This document shows, piece after piece, positions 25,454-32,612 of a stretch of DNA of 56,499 bases (positions within the stretch are counted from its first letter, which is position 1; each line of letters begins with the position of its first letter). The notes beneath the pieces are model-generated. The model ran no database searches. It saw nothing but the letters and a program-made list of their open reading frames with translations, and was not told where the DNA came from. This DNA is from an uncultured Bacteroides sp. (GTDB taxonomy: Bacteria > Bacteroidota > Bacteroidia > Bacteroidales > Bacteroidaceae), in assembly GCF_900547205.1 (NCBI RefSeq), contig NZ_URFY01000030.1:1-56499 (forward strand). The letters run 5' to 3'. The position numbers were made by a program, and so were the translations under genes.

Positions 25454-26686
25454 CTAAAGCCAATTCTTAATTCTCCTCATGGCTTCGATACAGTCGTTTC
25501 GGTCACCGAAAGCAGTCAGCCGGATGTATCCTTCACCGCTTGGGCCGAAGCCTACGCCGGGAGTGCCGACCACGTTGGCTTCATACAACATCTGTTCAAA
25601 GAATCGCCATGAAGAGAGGCCATTCGGAGTTTTCACCCATAAGTAGGGTGCGTTCACTCCTCCGTATACCTTCAATCCGGTGGCTTCCAGACCTTCCTTC
25701 ATGATGCGTGCGTTGGTCATATAATAATCTATCGTTTCTTGAATTTGTGCTTTGCCTTCTGCACTGTAAATGGCTTCGGCCGCCCGTTGAGTGATGTAAG
25801 ACGTACCGTTGAATTTGGTGCATTGCCGGCGGTTCCACAGTCTGTTGAGCGGTATCCGGTCGCCTTCCAATGTGGCGGCAGTAAGCTCTTTGGGTACAAC
25901 TGTATATCCGCAACGCACTCCGGTGAAACCTGCCGTCTTCGAATAGCTACGAAACTCGATGGCGCATTTCTTGGCTCCCTTGATTTCGTAGATAGAGTGG
26001 GGGACATCTGCATCCTGAATATAGGCTTCGTATGCTGCATCAAAGAGAATCAGCGTATCATTTGCCAGCGCATAATCCACCCATTTTTTCAATTCAGGCT
26101 TACTTAGTGTGGTGCCTGTCGGATTGTTCGGATAACAGAGGTAAACAATGTCGATCCGTTTGTCCGGAATTTCAGGTATAAAGTTGTTCTCGCTCGTGCA
26201 AGGCATATAAGTGACATTACTCCATTTGCCCGTTTCTTCTTCCAATACTCCGGCGCGTCCACACATCACGTTACTGTCTATGTATACTGGATAAATAGGG
26301 TCTGTGACACCGACACTATTGTCGTGACGGAGAATATCACCGATGTTTCCGGTGTCGCTCTTCGCTCCGTCGCTCACGAATATCTCCGAGGTGGAAAACT
26401 GAATACCCCGTAGGGCATAATCGTTCTTTATAATAGCTTCAATCAGAAAATCATATCCTTGTTCAGGGCCATATCCGCGAAATGTATCTTTGCTTGCCAG
26501 TTCATCAACCGCTTTGTGCATTGCTTTGATGCAAGCTTTCGGTAAGGGTTGAGTAACGTCGCCTATTCCTAATCGGATAACATCTTGTTTAGGATGCGTT
26601 ATCTTGAATGTATTCACCTTTTTCGCTATATCCGAGAATAAATAGCTTCCTGGTAGTTTCAAAAAATGTTCGTTTACTAAAGCCAT
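25454..26686 (-). CDS. dapL: LL-diaminopimelate aminotransferase
   Basis: A 410-aa class I/II aminotransferase that converts tetrahydrodipicolinate directly to LL-diaminopimelate using glutamate. It starts MALVNEHFLKLPGSYLFSDIAKKV, the usual DapL opening. IRLGIGDVTQPLPKAC, SDGAKSDTGNI, YLCYPNNPTGTTL, FDAAYEAYI and the PLP-lysine motif SYSKTAGFTGVRCG follow. DapL replaces the succinylase route in Bacteroides. It lies 51 bp after dapF, the next enzyme in the lysine/peptidoglycan pathway, so the two likely share a transcript. Confidence 0.96.
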   Translation of the reverse strand: MALVNEHFLKLPGSYLFSDIAKKVNTFKITHPKQDVIRLGIGDVTQPLPKACIKAMHKAVDELASKDTFRGYGPEQGYDFLIEAIIKNDYALRGIQFSTSEIFVSDGAKSDTGNIGDILRHDNSVGVTDPIYPVYIDSNVMCGRAGVLEEETGKWSNVTYMPCTSENNFIPEIPDKRIDIVYLCYPNNPTGTTLSKPELKKWVDYALANDTLILFDAAYEAYIQDADVPHSIYEIKGAKKCAIEFRSYSKTAGFTGVRCGYTVVPKELTAATLEGDRIPLNRLWNRRQCTKFNGTSYITQRAAEAIYSAEGKAQIQETIDYYMTNARIMKEGLEATGLKVYGGVNAPYLWVKTPNGLSSWRFFEQMLYEANVVGTPGVGFGPSGEGYIRLTAFGDRNDCIEAMRRIKNWL

Positions 26687-26737
26687 ATTGTTTATTGTTT
26701 TAAGTTTCTGTTTATAATAATTCTCAGCTCTCCATTC

Positions 26738-27556
26738 TCAACTCTCAAATTCTTCAATTTCAATTTTCCCATCGAAAACCTTCGTTGCCGGTCCTGTCAT
26801 TAATATATGTCCGGAGGCTTCTTCCCATTCAACGGTCACAGTTCCTCCATCCATTATGATATCACTCTTTCGACTTGTTAGTCTGTTGATAAAGGCTGCC
26901 ACTGCTGTGGCGCAAGCACCTGTTCCGCAGGCCTGAGTGATTCCCGAACCCCTTTCCCAAACTCTCATGCGTATGGTGTCTTTGTCAACAATCTGTGCGA
27001 ATTCTACGTTTGTTCGATTTGGGAAAAGGGGATGATTTTCCAGTACAGGACCAATCTCCGGTAAGTTGATTAGAGCGATATCATCTACGAAAGTAACCAG
27101 ATGTGGGTTTCCCATTGATACCCGAGTAGATTGAAAAGGATACTCATCTCCCAAATGAATAGCTTCTGTTTCCAATGGACTACCCATATCTACCGTCACT
27201 GCTGCGACTCTGTTGTTTTCTATGTGCAGTTTCAATATTTTAATGCCTGAAAGAGTATCGAGTGTGATTTCTGTTTTATCAGTCAGGCCGTATTCATATA
27301 CATATTTGCCTACACAACGGCTTCCGTTACCACACATCATCGCTTCCGACCCATCCGCATTGAAAATGCGCATACTGAAATCTGCTTTATCAGAAGAACC
27401 GATCAATATAAGTCCATCACTTCCAATTCCCGTATGAAATCTGCTCCATTCCATAGCTTTCTTTTCAGGGTCTGCTATTGGATAGTTAGTTGTGTCTACA
27501 TATATGTAGTCATTTCCTGCTCCATGCATTTTGGTGAACTTAATATTTCTTGTCAT
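26738..27556 (-). CDS. dapF: Diaminopimelate epimerase
   Basis: A 272-aa enzyme that interconverts LL- and meso-diaminopimelate. The two catalytic cysteines lie in MCGNGSRCVGKYVYEYG and QACGTGACATAVAAF. The start chosen is MTRNIKFTKMHGAGNDYIYVD at 27556; an upstream in-frame ATG (27607) adds 17 residues before the conserved start and lies at the putative -7 box. It is first in the dapF-dapL pair. Confidence 0.95.
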   Translation of the reverse strand: MTRNIKFTKMHGAGNDYIYVDTTNYPIADPEKKAMEWSRFHTGIGSDGLILIGSSDKADFSMRIFNADGSEAMMCGNGSRCVGKYVYEYGLTDKTEITLDTLSGIKILKLHIENNRVAAVTVDMGSPLETEAIHLGDEYPFQSTRVSMGNPHLVTFVDDIALINLPEIGPVLENHPLFPNRTNVEFAQIVDKDTIRMRVWERGSGITQACGTGACATAVAAFINRLTSRKSDIIMDGGTVTVEWEEASGHILMTGPATKVFDGKIEIEEFES

Positions 27557-27969
27557 TTTGTTTATAATTTGTTTAATATGATATCCTTTTGTTCTATTGT
27601 AATGCAAAGATATAGCTTTTTGATTTATATTTTGATGAAAAGTATGTCTAATATCTATTTATTTTCAATCAACTTTCAATTGCATAGAATAGTTGCTTGT
27701 TTAGTTTTAATTTAAAGTTGTATATGCTGGTATATTGATAAATTGTTATTTGCAGTATGCGTTTTGCATATGCTTTCATTATACATGAAGGTATTTGAGG
27801 GTAAAATCACTTTCTATTCTATTATAAAAACAAGAAAACGGATGTTTTAGTTTTGACGATATGAAAGTAAATCTGTCTATTTGTGTGACATATTGTTTAT
27901 CCGATATTGGGAGAACCTTTTTATGCTTCCATTGTTCTACCACAAATAACAATATAATAATGAAAATAT
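27557..27969. other. 413-bp divergent intergenic region between dapF and the thioredoxin-like gene
   Basis: AT-rich sequence with no supported gene. The dapF side holds a -7 box at 27605-27612. No clear promoter was identified for the rightward gene. Confidence 0.5.
27605..27612 (-). promoter_or_regulatory. -7 element of the dapF-dapL promoter
   Basis: TATCTTTG on the minus strand matches TAnnTTTG, about 50 bp before the chosen dapF start. It overlaps the upstream alternative ATG, which argues against that ATG being used. No perfect -33 element is seen. Confidence 0.5.
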
Positions 27970-28269
27970 ATGGATATAGTTAAGCAATTAGAAGCAGCAG
28001 AAAGAACCGGTCATTTGGTATTGATCGTGTTTTATGCCGACTGGTCACCTCATTATGAATGGATGGGTCCCGTACTCCATACTTACGAGAGACGGATTAT
28101 AGAATTGATAAGAATTAATGCGGAGGAAAATAAAAACATTGCCGATTCGTTTAATATAGAAAATGTGCCGGCTTTTCTCCTGTTGTATAAAGGACATGAG
28201 CTCTGGAGGCAGATGGGAGAGCTGACAGTGGAAGAATTAAAGGATGTATTGGATGATTTTCCTGAATGA
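27970..28269 (+). CDS. Thioredoxin-fold protein lacking the CxxC cysteines
   Basis: A 99-aa protein with the full thioredoxin pattern: strand HLVLIVFYADW, the active-site position, helix MGPVLHTYERRI, strand IELIRINAEEN, and NVPAFLLLYKGHE with the cis-proline P67. Where thioredoxins have WCGPC this protein has W25-S-P-H-Y29, so both redox cysteines are missing (Ser26, Tyr29). It cannot do dithiol exchange and probably acts as a binding or scaffold module. It stands alone between two leftward groups. No signal peptide is present. Confidence 0.8.
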   Translation: MDIVKQLEAAERTGHLVLIVFYADWSPHYEWMGPVLHTYERRIIELIRINAEENKNIADSFNIENVPAFLLLYKGHELWRQMGELTVEELKDVLDDFPE

Positions 28270-28444
28270 TTGTATCTGTACCGAAATTAAAGTATCCCTC
28301 CTTCTTAATTTCCTCTTTTTGATAAAGGAAAATAGTCTGAGGGGATACTTCGAGCATGAGATTATTGGCATAAAAGTAATCATCTAAAAGCCATAAGCTA
28401 ATTATCTTCATTCAAATTTATTAGCTTTTAGACTTTTATCTTTA

Positions 28445-29266
28445 TCACTGAAGTTTGTCATATTCCTCATTGGTTACGGGTTCGAGCCATTCGTTAGAGG
28501 TTTTCTCTCCCTGAACTTCGAACGCTAGGTGGGCAAACCAACTGTCGGCTGCTGCACCGTGCCAATGCTTTACGTTGGCTGGAATATGGATCACCATACC
28601 GGGAAGAATCTCTACTGCCGGTTTCCCTTCTTCTTGATACCAACCGCGTCCGGCTACTCCGATAAGCATCTGTCCACCACCCTTTGTTGCACGGTGGATA
28701 TGCCAGTTGTTACGGCAACGCGGTTCGAACGTGATATTGGAAATATTGACTTGATCACGTGATACAGGTGCGAGGTAACTGTTGCCGATGAAATATTGTG
28801 CATATGCCGTATTCGGCTCTCCGATTGGGAAAATCATCTCTTGCTGAAATGTGGCTTTTGCATCATCACCGGTAGTATCTTCGCTCCATACTTCCTTTGC
28901 CAACCGGAAAGCGGCCCATGCTTTCGGCCAACCTGCATAGAAACCAATATGTGTGATAATCTCAGCGATTTCCGTGCGGGTGATACCATTGTTCTTGGCC
29001 GACTGGAGGTGGAATGTCAACGAACTGTCCGTGATGCCCTGACTGATGAGCGATGTAATCGTAACCAGACTGCGATCACGTAGACCAAGTTTGTCAGTGC
29101 GGCTCCATACTTCACCAAAAAGTACGTCGTCATTGAGTTCTGCGAATTTAGGGGCGAATTTTCCTAATTGGTCGCGCCCAGCTGTTTGTACTATCTTTTC
29201 TTGTGCCATAACATTGAATGTTAAAATACTGAATATTGAAAATAAAATAAATTTATTCATAATCAT
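28445..29266 (-). CDS. Exported carboxymuconolactone decarboxylase-cupin fusion protein
   Basis: A 273-aa protein with an N-terminal signal peptide ending near FNVMAQ. Residues about 40-130 form a CMD/AhpD-like helical domain (RSLVTITSLISQG, EIAEIITHIGFYAGWPKAW), without the CxxC of the AhpD peroxidase type. Residues about 170-260 form a cupin with NNWHIHRATKGGGQ and HIPANVKHWHGA, whose histidines would bind a metal. Fusions like this are common in Bacteroidota; the substrate is unknown. It is the last of a leftward group with the flavin-reductase-like lipoprotein 5 bp upstream. Confidence 0.85.
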   Translation of the reverse strand: MIMNKFILFSIFSILTFNVMAQEKIVQTAGRDQLGKFAPKFAELNDDVLFGEVWSRTDKLGLRDRSLVTITSLISQGITDSSLTFHLQSAKNNGITRTEIAEIITHIGFYAGWPKAWAAFRLAKEVWSEDTTGDDAKATFQQEMIFPIGEPNTAYAQYFIGNSYLAPVSRDQVNISNITFEPRCRNNWHIHRATKGGGQMLIGVAGRGWYQEEGKPAVEILPGMVIHIPANVKHWHGAAADSWFAHLAFEVQGEKTSNEWLEPVTNEEYDKLQ

Positions 29267-29271
29267 TTCGT

Positions 29272-30267
29272 TTATTGGATGAAGTTATTGATTCTATTAG
29301 CTGGATTGAGTGGCATCTGGTCAGAGAGCGTCAACGTCTTGACCATGTGCATCGTTTCCTGTTTATACTTTTGAAAATGTTCTGATGCGATATGTGATTC
29401 GTAGGCCTGCTTACTCGCATAAGTTTCGAGAATGGTCACCTTGCAGGGATTTTCCTTTTCGCTGACAGCATACATGGTTAATACTCCTGGTTCAGTACGC
29501 AAAGAGATTTCACCTACTTCGGTTGCATATTTCATATAGGCTTCGAGATATTTCGAATCAACTTCGATTTTCGATAATCGTACGATTCCGTCGGCAACCA
29601 TCGGTAGTTTGGCGCACATGCTCGGCTCCTTATCCAAATTCAGACATTTGCCGATTATCTCTCCCGTTGCAAGATAAGAATAAGTCGAGAATTCAAACAG
29701 CACGGGTTTCAGCCGAGTATAGTCGAGTTTACCATCGTTGTCGAGTACGCTGGGGGCAGCATAGGCATTTATAACAGAACAAATGAAATTGTCGAAGCCA
29801 TTGGTCTCGTAGATGTCTACCACGTTGCACTCCATTGTCAGCGGAGAGGCATCGATTACGGGTGTTCCGTTTTCTCCTATATGGTATTCAAATATATGAG
29901 ATTTATCGACGGATGCACCGCTCACGCTGCCTACGTAGTCGGCTTTGGGCAGCATTGCCCGGTCAACGAGATTAATGGAGAGTTTCTTCGATTTCTTTAT
30001 ACCTTGATTGGTGTAATGCTTATTACTCATACTTACGAGAATGTGGTCATGACCGATAATTCCCGTATGTCCGACAACAAGCCAGTTTACTTTTCCTTTC
30101 ACCTCTGCACCGACAACCGTCATCGGTTTAGGATAGATTGCCAATAACTTTCCGATATTAATCTTTTCCATTTCTGTTGTCTTTTCCTTATCTGCGCTCT
30201 CTTTTATTGTCGTACTACAGGATAGTATTACGGATAAGAACAGAATGCTTAAAATTGGTTTTATCAT
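29272..30267 (-). CDS. Lipoprotein with flavin-reductase-like and antibiotic-monooxygenase-like domains
   Basis: A 331-aa protein with a lipobox (VILSC, C17). Residues about 40-230 resemble a flavin reductase (FMN-binding split barrel): a PKPMTVVGAE start and the HILVSMSNKHYTNQGIKKSKKLSINLV region. Residues about 235-325 form an ABM-type dimeric alpha-beta barrel (GVLTMYAVSEKE, ILETYASKQAYESHIASEHFQKY). Such modules usually modify small aromatic or quinone-like molecules; having both on an exported lipoprotein next to a CMD-cupin protein suggests periplasmic redox chemistry (inference). Confidence 0.75.
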   Translation of the reverse strand: MIKPILSILFLSVILSCSTTIKESADKEKTTEMEKINIGKLLAIYPKPMTVVGAEVKGKVNWLVVGHTGIIGHDHILVSMSNKHYTNQGIKKSKKLSINLVDRAMLPKADYVGSVSGASVDKSHIFEYHIGENGTPVIDASPLTMECNVVDIYETNGFDNFICSVINAYAAPSVLDNDGKLDYTRLKPVLFEFSTYSYLATGEIIGKCLNLDKEPSMCAKLPMVADGIVRLSKIEVDSKYLEAYMKYATEVGEISLRTEPGVLTMYAVSEKENPCKVTILETYASKQAYESHIASEHFQKYKQETMHMVKTLTLSDQMPLNPANRINNFIQ

Positions 30268-30275
30268 ATACTTTA

Positions 30276-30836
30276 TTAAATAGTTTTGATGAATTTAGCC
30301 GGGACACCGCCTACGACCGTGTTCGCTGGCACATCTTTTGTAACGACCGCTCCTGCACCGACGACGGCATTGTCACCAATGGTAACGCCTTGCAAGATGG
30401 TGGAGTTTGATCCTATCCATACATTGTTTCCGAGTATGATTGGAGCAGGATGAGTGAATTTGCGTTCTTCGGGTGAAAGTATATGATTGAGCGTGGCAAA
30501 AACTACATTATGCCCGATTTGACAACCGTCGCCTATGGTAACGCCACCATGATCCTGAAAATGGCAGCAGGCGTTGATGAAAACGCCCTCGCCAACAATG
30601 ATATTCTTGCCGAAATCGGTATAAAACGGAGGAAATACACGAAGTGATTGTGATACCCGATAGCCGAACAGTTCTGAAAGTAAATCGCGCACCTCGTCGG
30701 GAGTATGATACGTTGTATTTAGCCGAAAGGTGATGCGTCTCGCCTCGTTTCCCATTTCGTCCATAACGCGATGAATCTCCTCCGTATCGAGGGCTTTCCT
30801 TGTCTTTACATATTCTTTAAAATATTCAATGGTCAT
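30276..30836 (-). CDS. Sugar O-acetyltransferase of the Maa/LacA family
   Basis: A 186-aa hexapeptide acetyltransferase. The N-terminal Maa-type helical domain (RITFRLNTTYHTPDEVRDLL) precedes the beta-helix with GVFINACCHFQDHGG, GCQIGHNVVFATLNH, IILGNNVWIGSNSTILQGV and AVVTKDVPANTVVGGVPAKFIK. The His in the ATLNH turn is the catalytic position of LacA. It lies 8 bp upstream of the flavin-reductase-like lipoprotein gene and is probably co-transcribed. The acceptor sugar is unknown. Confidence 0.88.
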   Translation of the reverse strand: MTIEYFKEYVKTRKALDTEEIHRVMDEMGNEARRITFRLNTTYHTPDEVRDLLSELFGYRVSQSLRVFPPFYTDFGKNIIVGEGVFINACCHFQDHGGVTIGDGCQIGHNVVFATLNHILSPEERKFTHPAPIILGNNVWIGSNSTILQGVTIGDNAVVGAGAVVTKDVPANTVVGGVPAKFIKTI

Positions 30837-30848
30837 TTTAATTAATAT

Positions 30849-30947
30849 TTATTGTTGTTCAATTTTTAACCTATATGTAACCCCATCAATCGTCAGAACC
30901 GAATCGGATACGTTGTTGTCATCGTCATCCGCCGTTACTGATGACAC
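30849..30947 (-). other. Possible remnant of a small protein-coding gene
   Basis: Between the Maa-type gene and the 71-aa gene, one minus-strand frame gives a protein-like 32-residue stretch (VTADDDDNNVSDSVLTIDG and onward) from a GTG just after a stop, ending TAA at 30849. The Asp-rich run followed by TIDGVTYRLK resembles the region after a lipoprotein signal or a short C-terminal tail. There is no ATG and no signal peptide, so it may be the end of a deleted gene. Confidence 0.3.
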
Positions 30948-30977
30948 TTAAAAAACTTCTATCCGTAGCTGTAAATT

Positions 30978-31193
30978 TTAGGAATGACTATCATGAGTCA
31001 GTCCCCGCAATATTTCCATCTCATTATCTTCTAAATGGAAAGTCACAAGTTTCTTTTCCAAATCGGGAATAATGCCGTCCTGTGCGAGAAAACACAGTAT
31101 TACTTTTTGTGGAGTAGTATGATAACGGTCTGCGATGAAGCATACGACCTCATCGTCACACAATGCTTCGGGAATATCCATTCGTTTATTCAT
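30978..31193 (-). CDS. Small hypothetical protein
   Basis: A 71-aa acidic protein, probably helical, with no signal peptide or membrane segment (MNKRMDIPEALCDDEVVCFI at the start, two cysteines). I do not recognise a family. It is preceded by a -7 box (TAACTTTG, 31214-31221) about 20 bp before the ATG, so it could be the first gene of the leftward Maa/flavin-reductase/CMD-cupin group. It faces the AraC remnant. Confidence 0.55.
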   Translation of the reverse strand: MNKRMDIPEALCDDEVVCFIADRYHTTPQKVILCFLAQDGIIPDLEKKLVTFHLEDNEMEILRGLTHDSHS

Positions 31194-31213
31194 TATTCTT
31201 GTTTTTTATATTG

Positions 31214-31221
31214 CAAAGTTA
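31214..31221 (-). promoter_or_regulatory. -7 element for the leftward accessory group
   Basis: TAACTTTG on the minus strand matches TAnnTTTG close to the start of the 71-aa gene. No clear TTTG lies at -33. Confidence 0.4.
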
Positions 31222-31355
31222 GTGCATCTCGTGAAAACGGACGTAACTATATGTGGGAAGTTTGTACCATTTTTACTGATTTTAATGCCTCGATATTCGT
31301 CTTTTTCTTTGAATCAATGTATTTTTGTATTTGAATATCAAAGCTGTAGGATGCT

Positions 31356-31572
31356 ATGAGTAAGATTCTGACAATAAACAACGTGAACGATTACAGTTGT
31401 TATCTCGGACACATCGACCGGAACCTATTGGTCAGTGTTATCGATTATGTGGAAGTATCATCCATCCGTCATAGTCTGAACAATTGAATACCCCCAACAT
31501 CTTAGTCGTATGTTCAAGAAACAGACTGGGATAACCCCATCTGAATATTGTGAAACAATTCCCAAGAGATAA
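31356..31572 (+). pseudogene. Internally deleted AraC-family regulator gene
   Basis: The first part (31356-31487) encodes 43 residues with INNVNDYSCYLGH and LLVSVIDYVEVSSIRHS, the usual N-terminus of Bacteroides AraC-type regulators. It stops at a TGA. Shifted by one frame, from 31489, the sequence encodes YPQHLSRMFKKQTGITPSEY and a short tail ending in TAA at 31572. This is the end of the second helix-turn-helix of the AraC DNA-binding domain. The roughly 220 residues normally between these parts are absent, so the gene is a remnant of a deletion. A -7-like TATTTTTG lies upstream at 31320-31327. It is divergent from the CMD-cupin/flavin-reductase genes, the position expected for their regulator. 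Confidence 0.85.
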
Positions 31573-31611
31573 TTGCTAAAAACTATACTACTATAAGAAA
31601 CGGAGTGTGAA

Positions 31612-31659
31612 AATAAATCCTCTGCTTTCATATCTTACTGTTGAAAGAGAGGATTTATT
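31612..31659 (-). terminator. Stem-loop after the GDPD gene
   Basis: AATAAATCCTCT and AGAGGATTTATT pair perfectly. CTTTC and GAAAG extend the stem past one bulged G, for 17 pairs in all. It lies 18 bp beyond the GDPD stop codon. A T-run after the stem on the minus strand is poor, so it may protect the 3' end rather than terminate efficiently. Confidence 0.6.
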
Positions 31660-31676
31660 CTAATTCTTCTGTCTGA

Positions 31677-32441
31677 TTATTGTTTTTTGAGTATTTCCTG
31701 TAATACAACCGGCTCATTGGTTGTGATGAAATCAACCTTGCGGTCAATCAGCCATTTCATCTCTTCTGCTTCATCAATTGTCCATACATTGACTTTCAGA
31801 CCGAGGTCGTGGGCTTCCTTAATCCATTCGGGATGTTTCTTCATTACTCCCATGTGATAATCGAGACCAGTAGCACCAAGCTCTTTTAGTTCTTTCGGTG
31901 TCAACTCTCCGTTGAGATAGAATATCGGAGTACCGGCAGGTGCCAGACGGATAAATTCTTTCATTGCCGGCAGAGAGAAAGTGATATATTCCATGCGGTC
32001 TTCCAATCCCATTTTCTTCACCATATCAAGGATTCCTTGCACGGCTTTTATTTCACGCTTTTTGTTGTGATGGGCTTTGAGTTCGAGTATCAGTCGGGTA
32101 TTGCATTTCTTTCCCGCTTCCAGATATTGCTCCAGACTAGGCAGGTTTTCACCGTTCGACAACTTCAATCCTGTGAGTGCATCCCCTTTTGAAAACTCCA
32201 TTGGTCGCATTTTATAAACGGGGTCATGATTGACGACCAATTTATTATCTTTGGCAATCCACACATCGAATTCCGAACCGTAACATCCGATGGAATCTGC
32301 TTTCTGAAGTGCAGTAATACTGTTTTGTGATGAACCCGTGGTTTTCCAGAAACCACGGTGGGCAATCACTTTCGTTTGTGCCTGCATAGTGCAAGTAGCG
32401 AATAAAAGGGCAGAAGCCATCATCATTTTCTTTAAATTCAT
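31677..32441 (-). CDS. Exported glycerophosphodiester phosphodiesterase-family protein
   Basis: A 254-aa protein with a signal peptide (KKMMMASALLFATCTMQAQ). GDPD motifs follow: KVIAHRGFW at the start of the barrel, GSEFDVWIAKDNKLVVNHDP with the metal-binding Glu, Asp and His, and LILELKAH. The C-terminal VNVWTIDEAEEMKWLIDRKVDFITTNEP completes the barrel. It would release glycerol phosphate, or a related phosphate, from phosphodiesters in the periplasm. It is monocistronic, set apart by hairpins on both sides. Confidence 0.9.
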   Translation of the reverse strand: MNLKKMMMASALLFATCTMQAQTKVIAHRGFWKTTGSSQNSITALQKADSIGCYGSEFDVWIAKDNKLVVNHDPVYKMRPMEFSKGDALTGLKLSNGENLPSLEQYLEAGKKCNTRLILELKAHHNKKREIKAVQGILDMVKKMGLEDRMEYITFSLPAMKEFIRLAPAGTPIFYLNGELTPKELKELGATGLDYHMGVMKKHPEWIKEAHDLGLKVNVWTIDEAEEMKWLIDRKVDFITTNEPVVLQEILKKQ

Positions 32442-32503
32442 TTGTTCGTTCTTTTAAATTTATAGATTTAAATTGGGTTTGGGCTCAAAATTATAAAAAA
32501 GAA

Positions 32504-32538
32504 AACGCAAATTAGACATTAATGTGCTAATCTGCGTT
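32504..32538 (-). terminator. Intrinsic terminator of the gltB-gltD-asnB operon
   Basis: AACGCAAATTAG and CTAATCTGCGTT form a 12-bp stem with one mismatch and an 11-nt loop. On the minus strand it is followed by TTTTCTTTTTTATAATTTT. It lies about 75 bp after the asnB stop. Confidence 0.75.
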
Positions 32539-32612
32539 AATCCTTGGGATTTTAGAATAGAAATGCTATAAAAGAATAACAGACATAATATACTGTGCTA
32601 TTACTCTATCAG

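Noticed and set aside
27607..27609. Upstream start codon for dapF
   Set aside because: It overlaps the probable -7 promoter element and adds 17 residues not typical of DapF before MTRNIKFTKMHGAGND.
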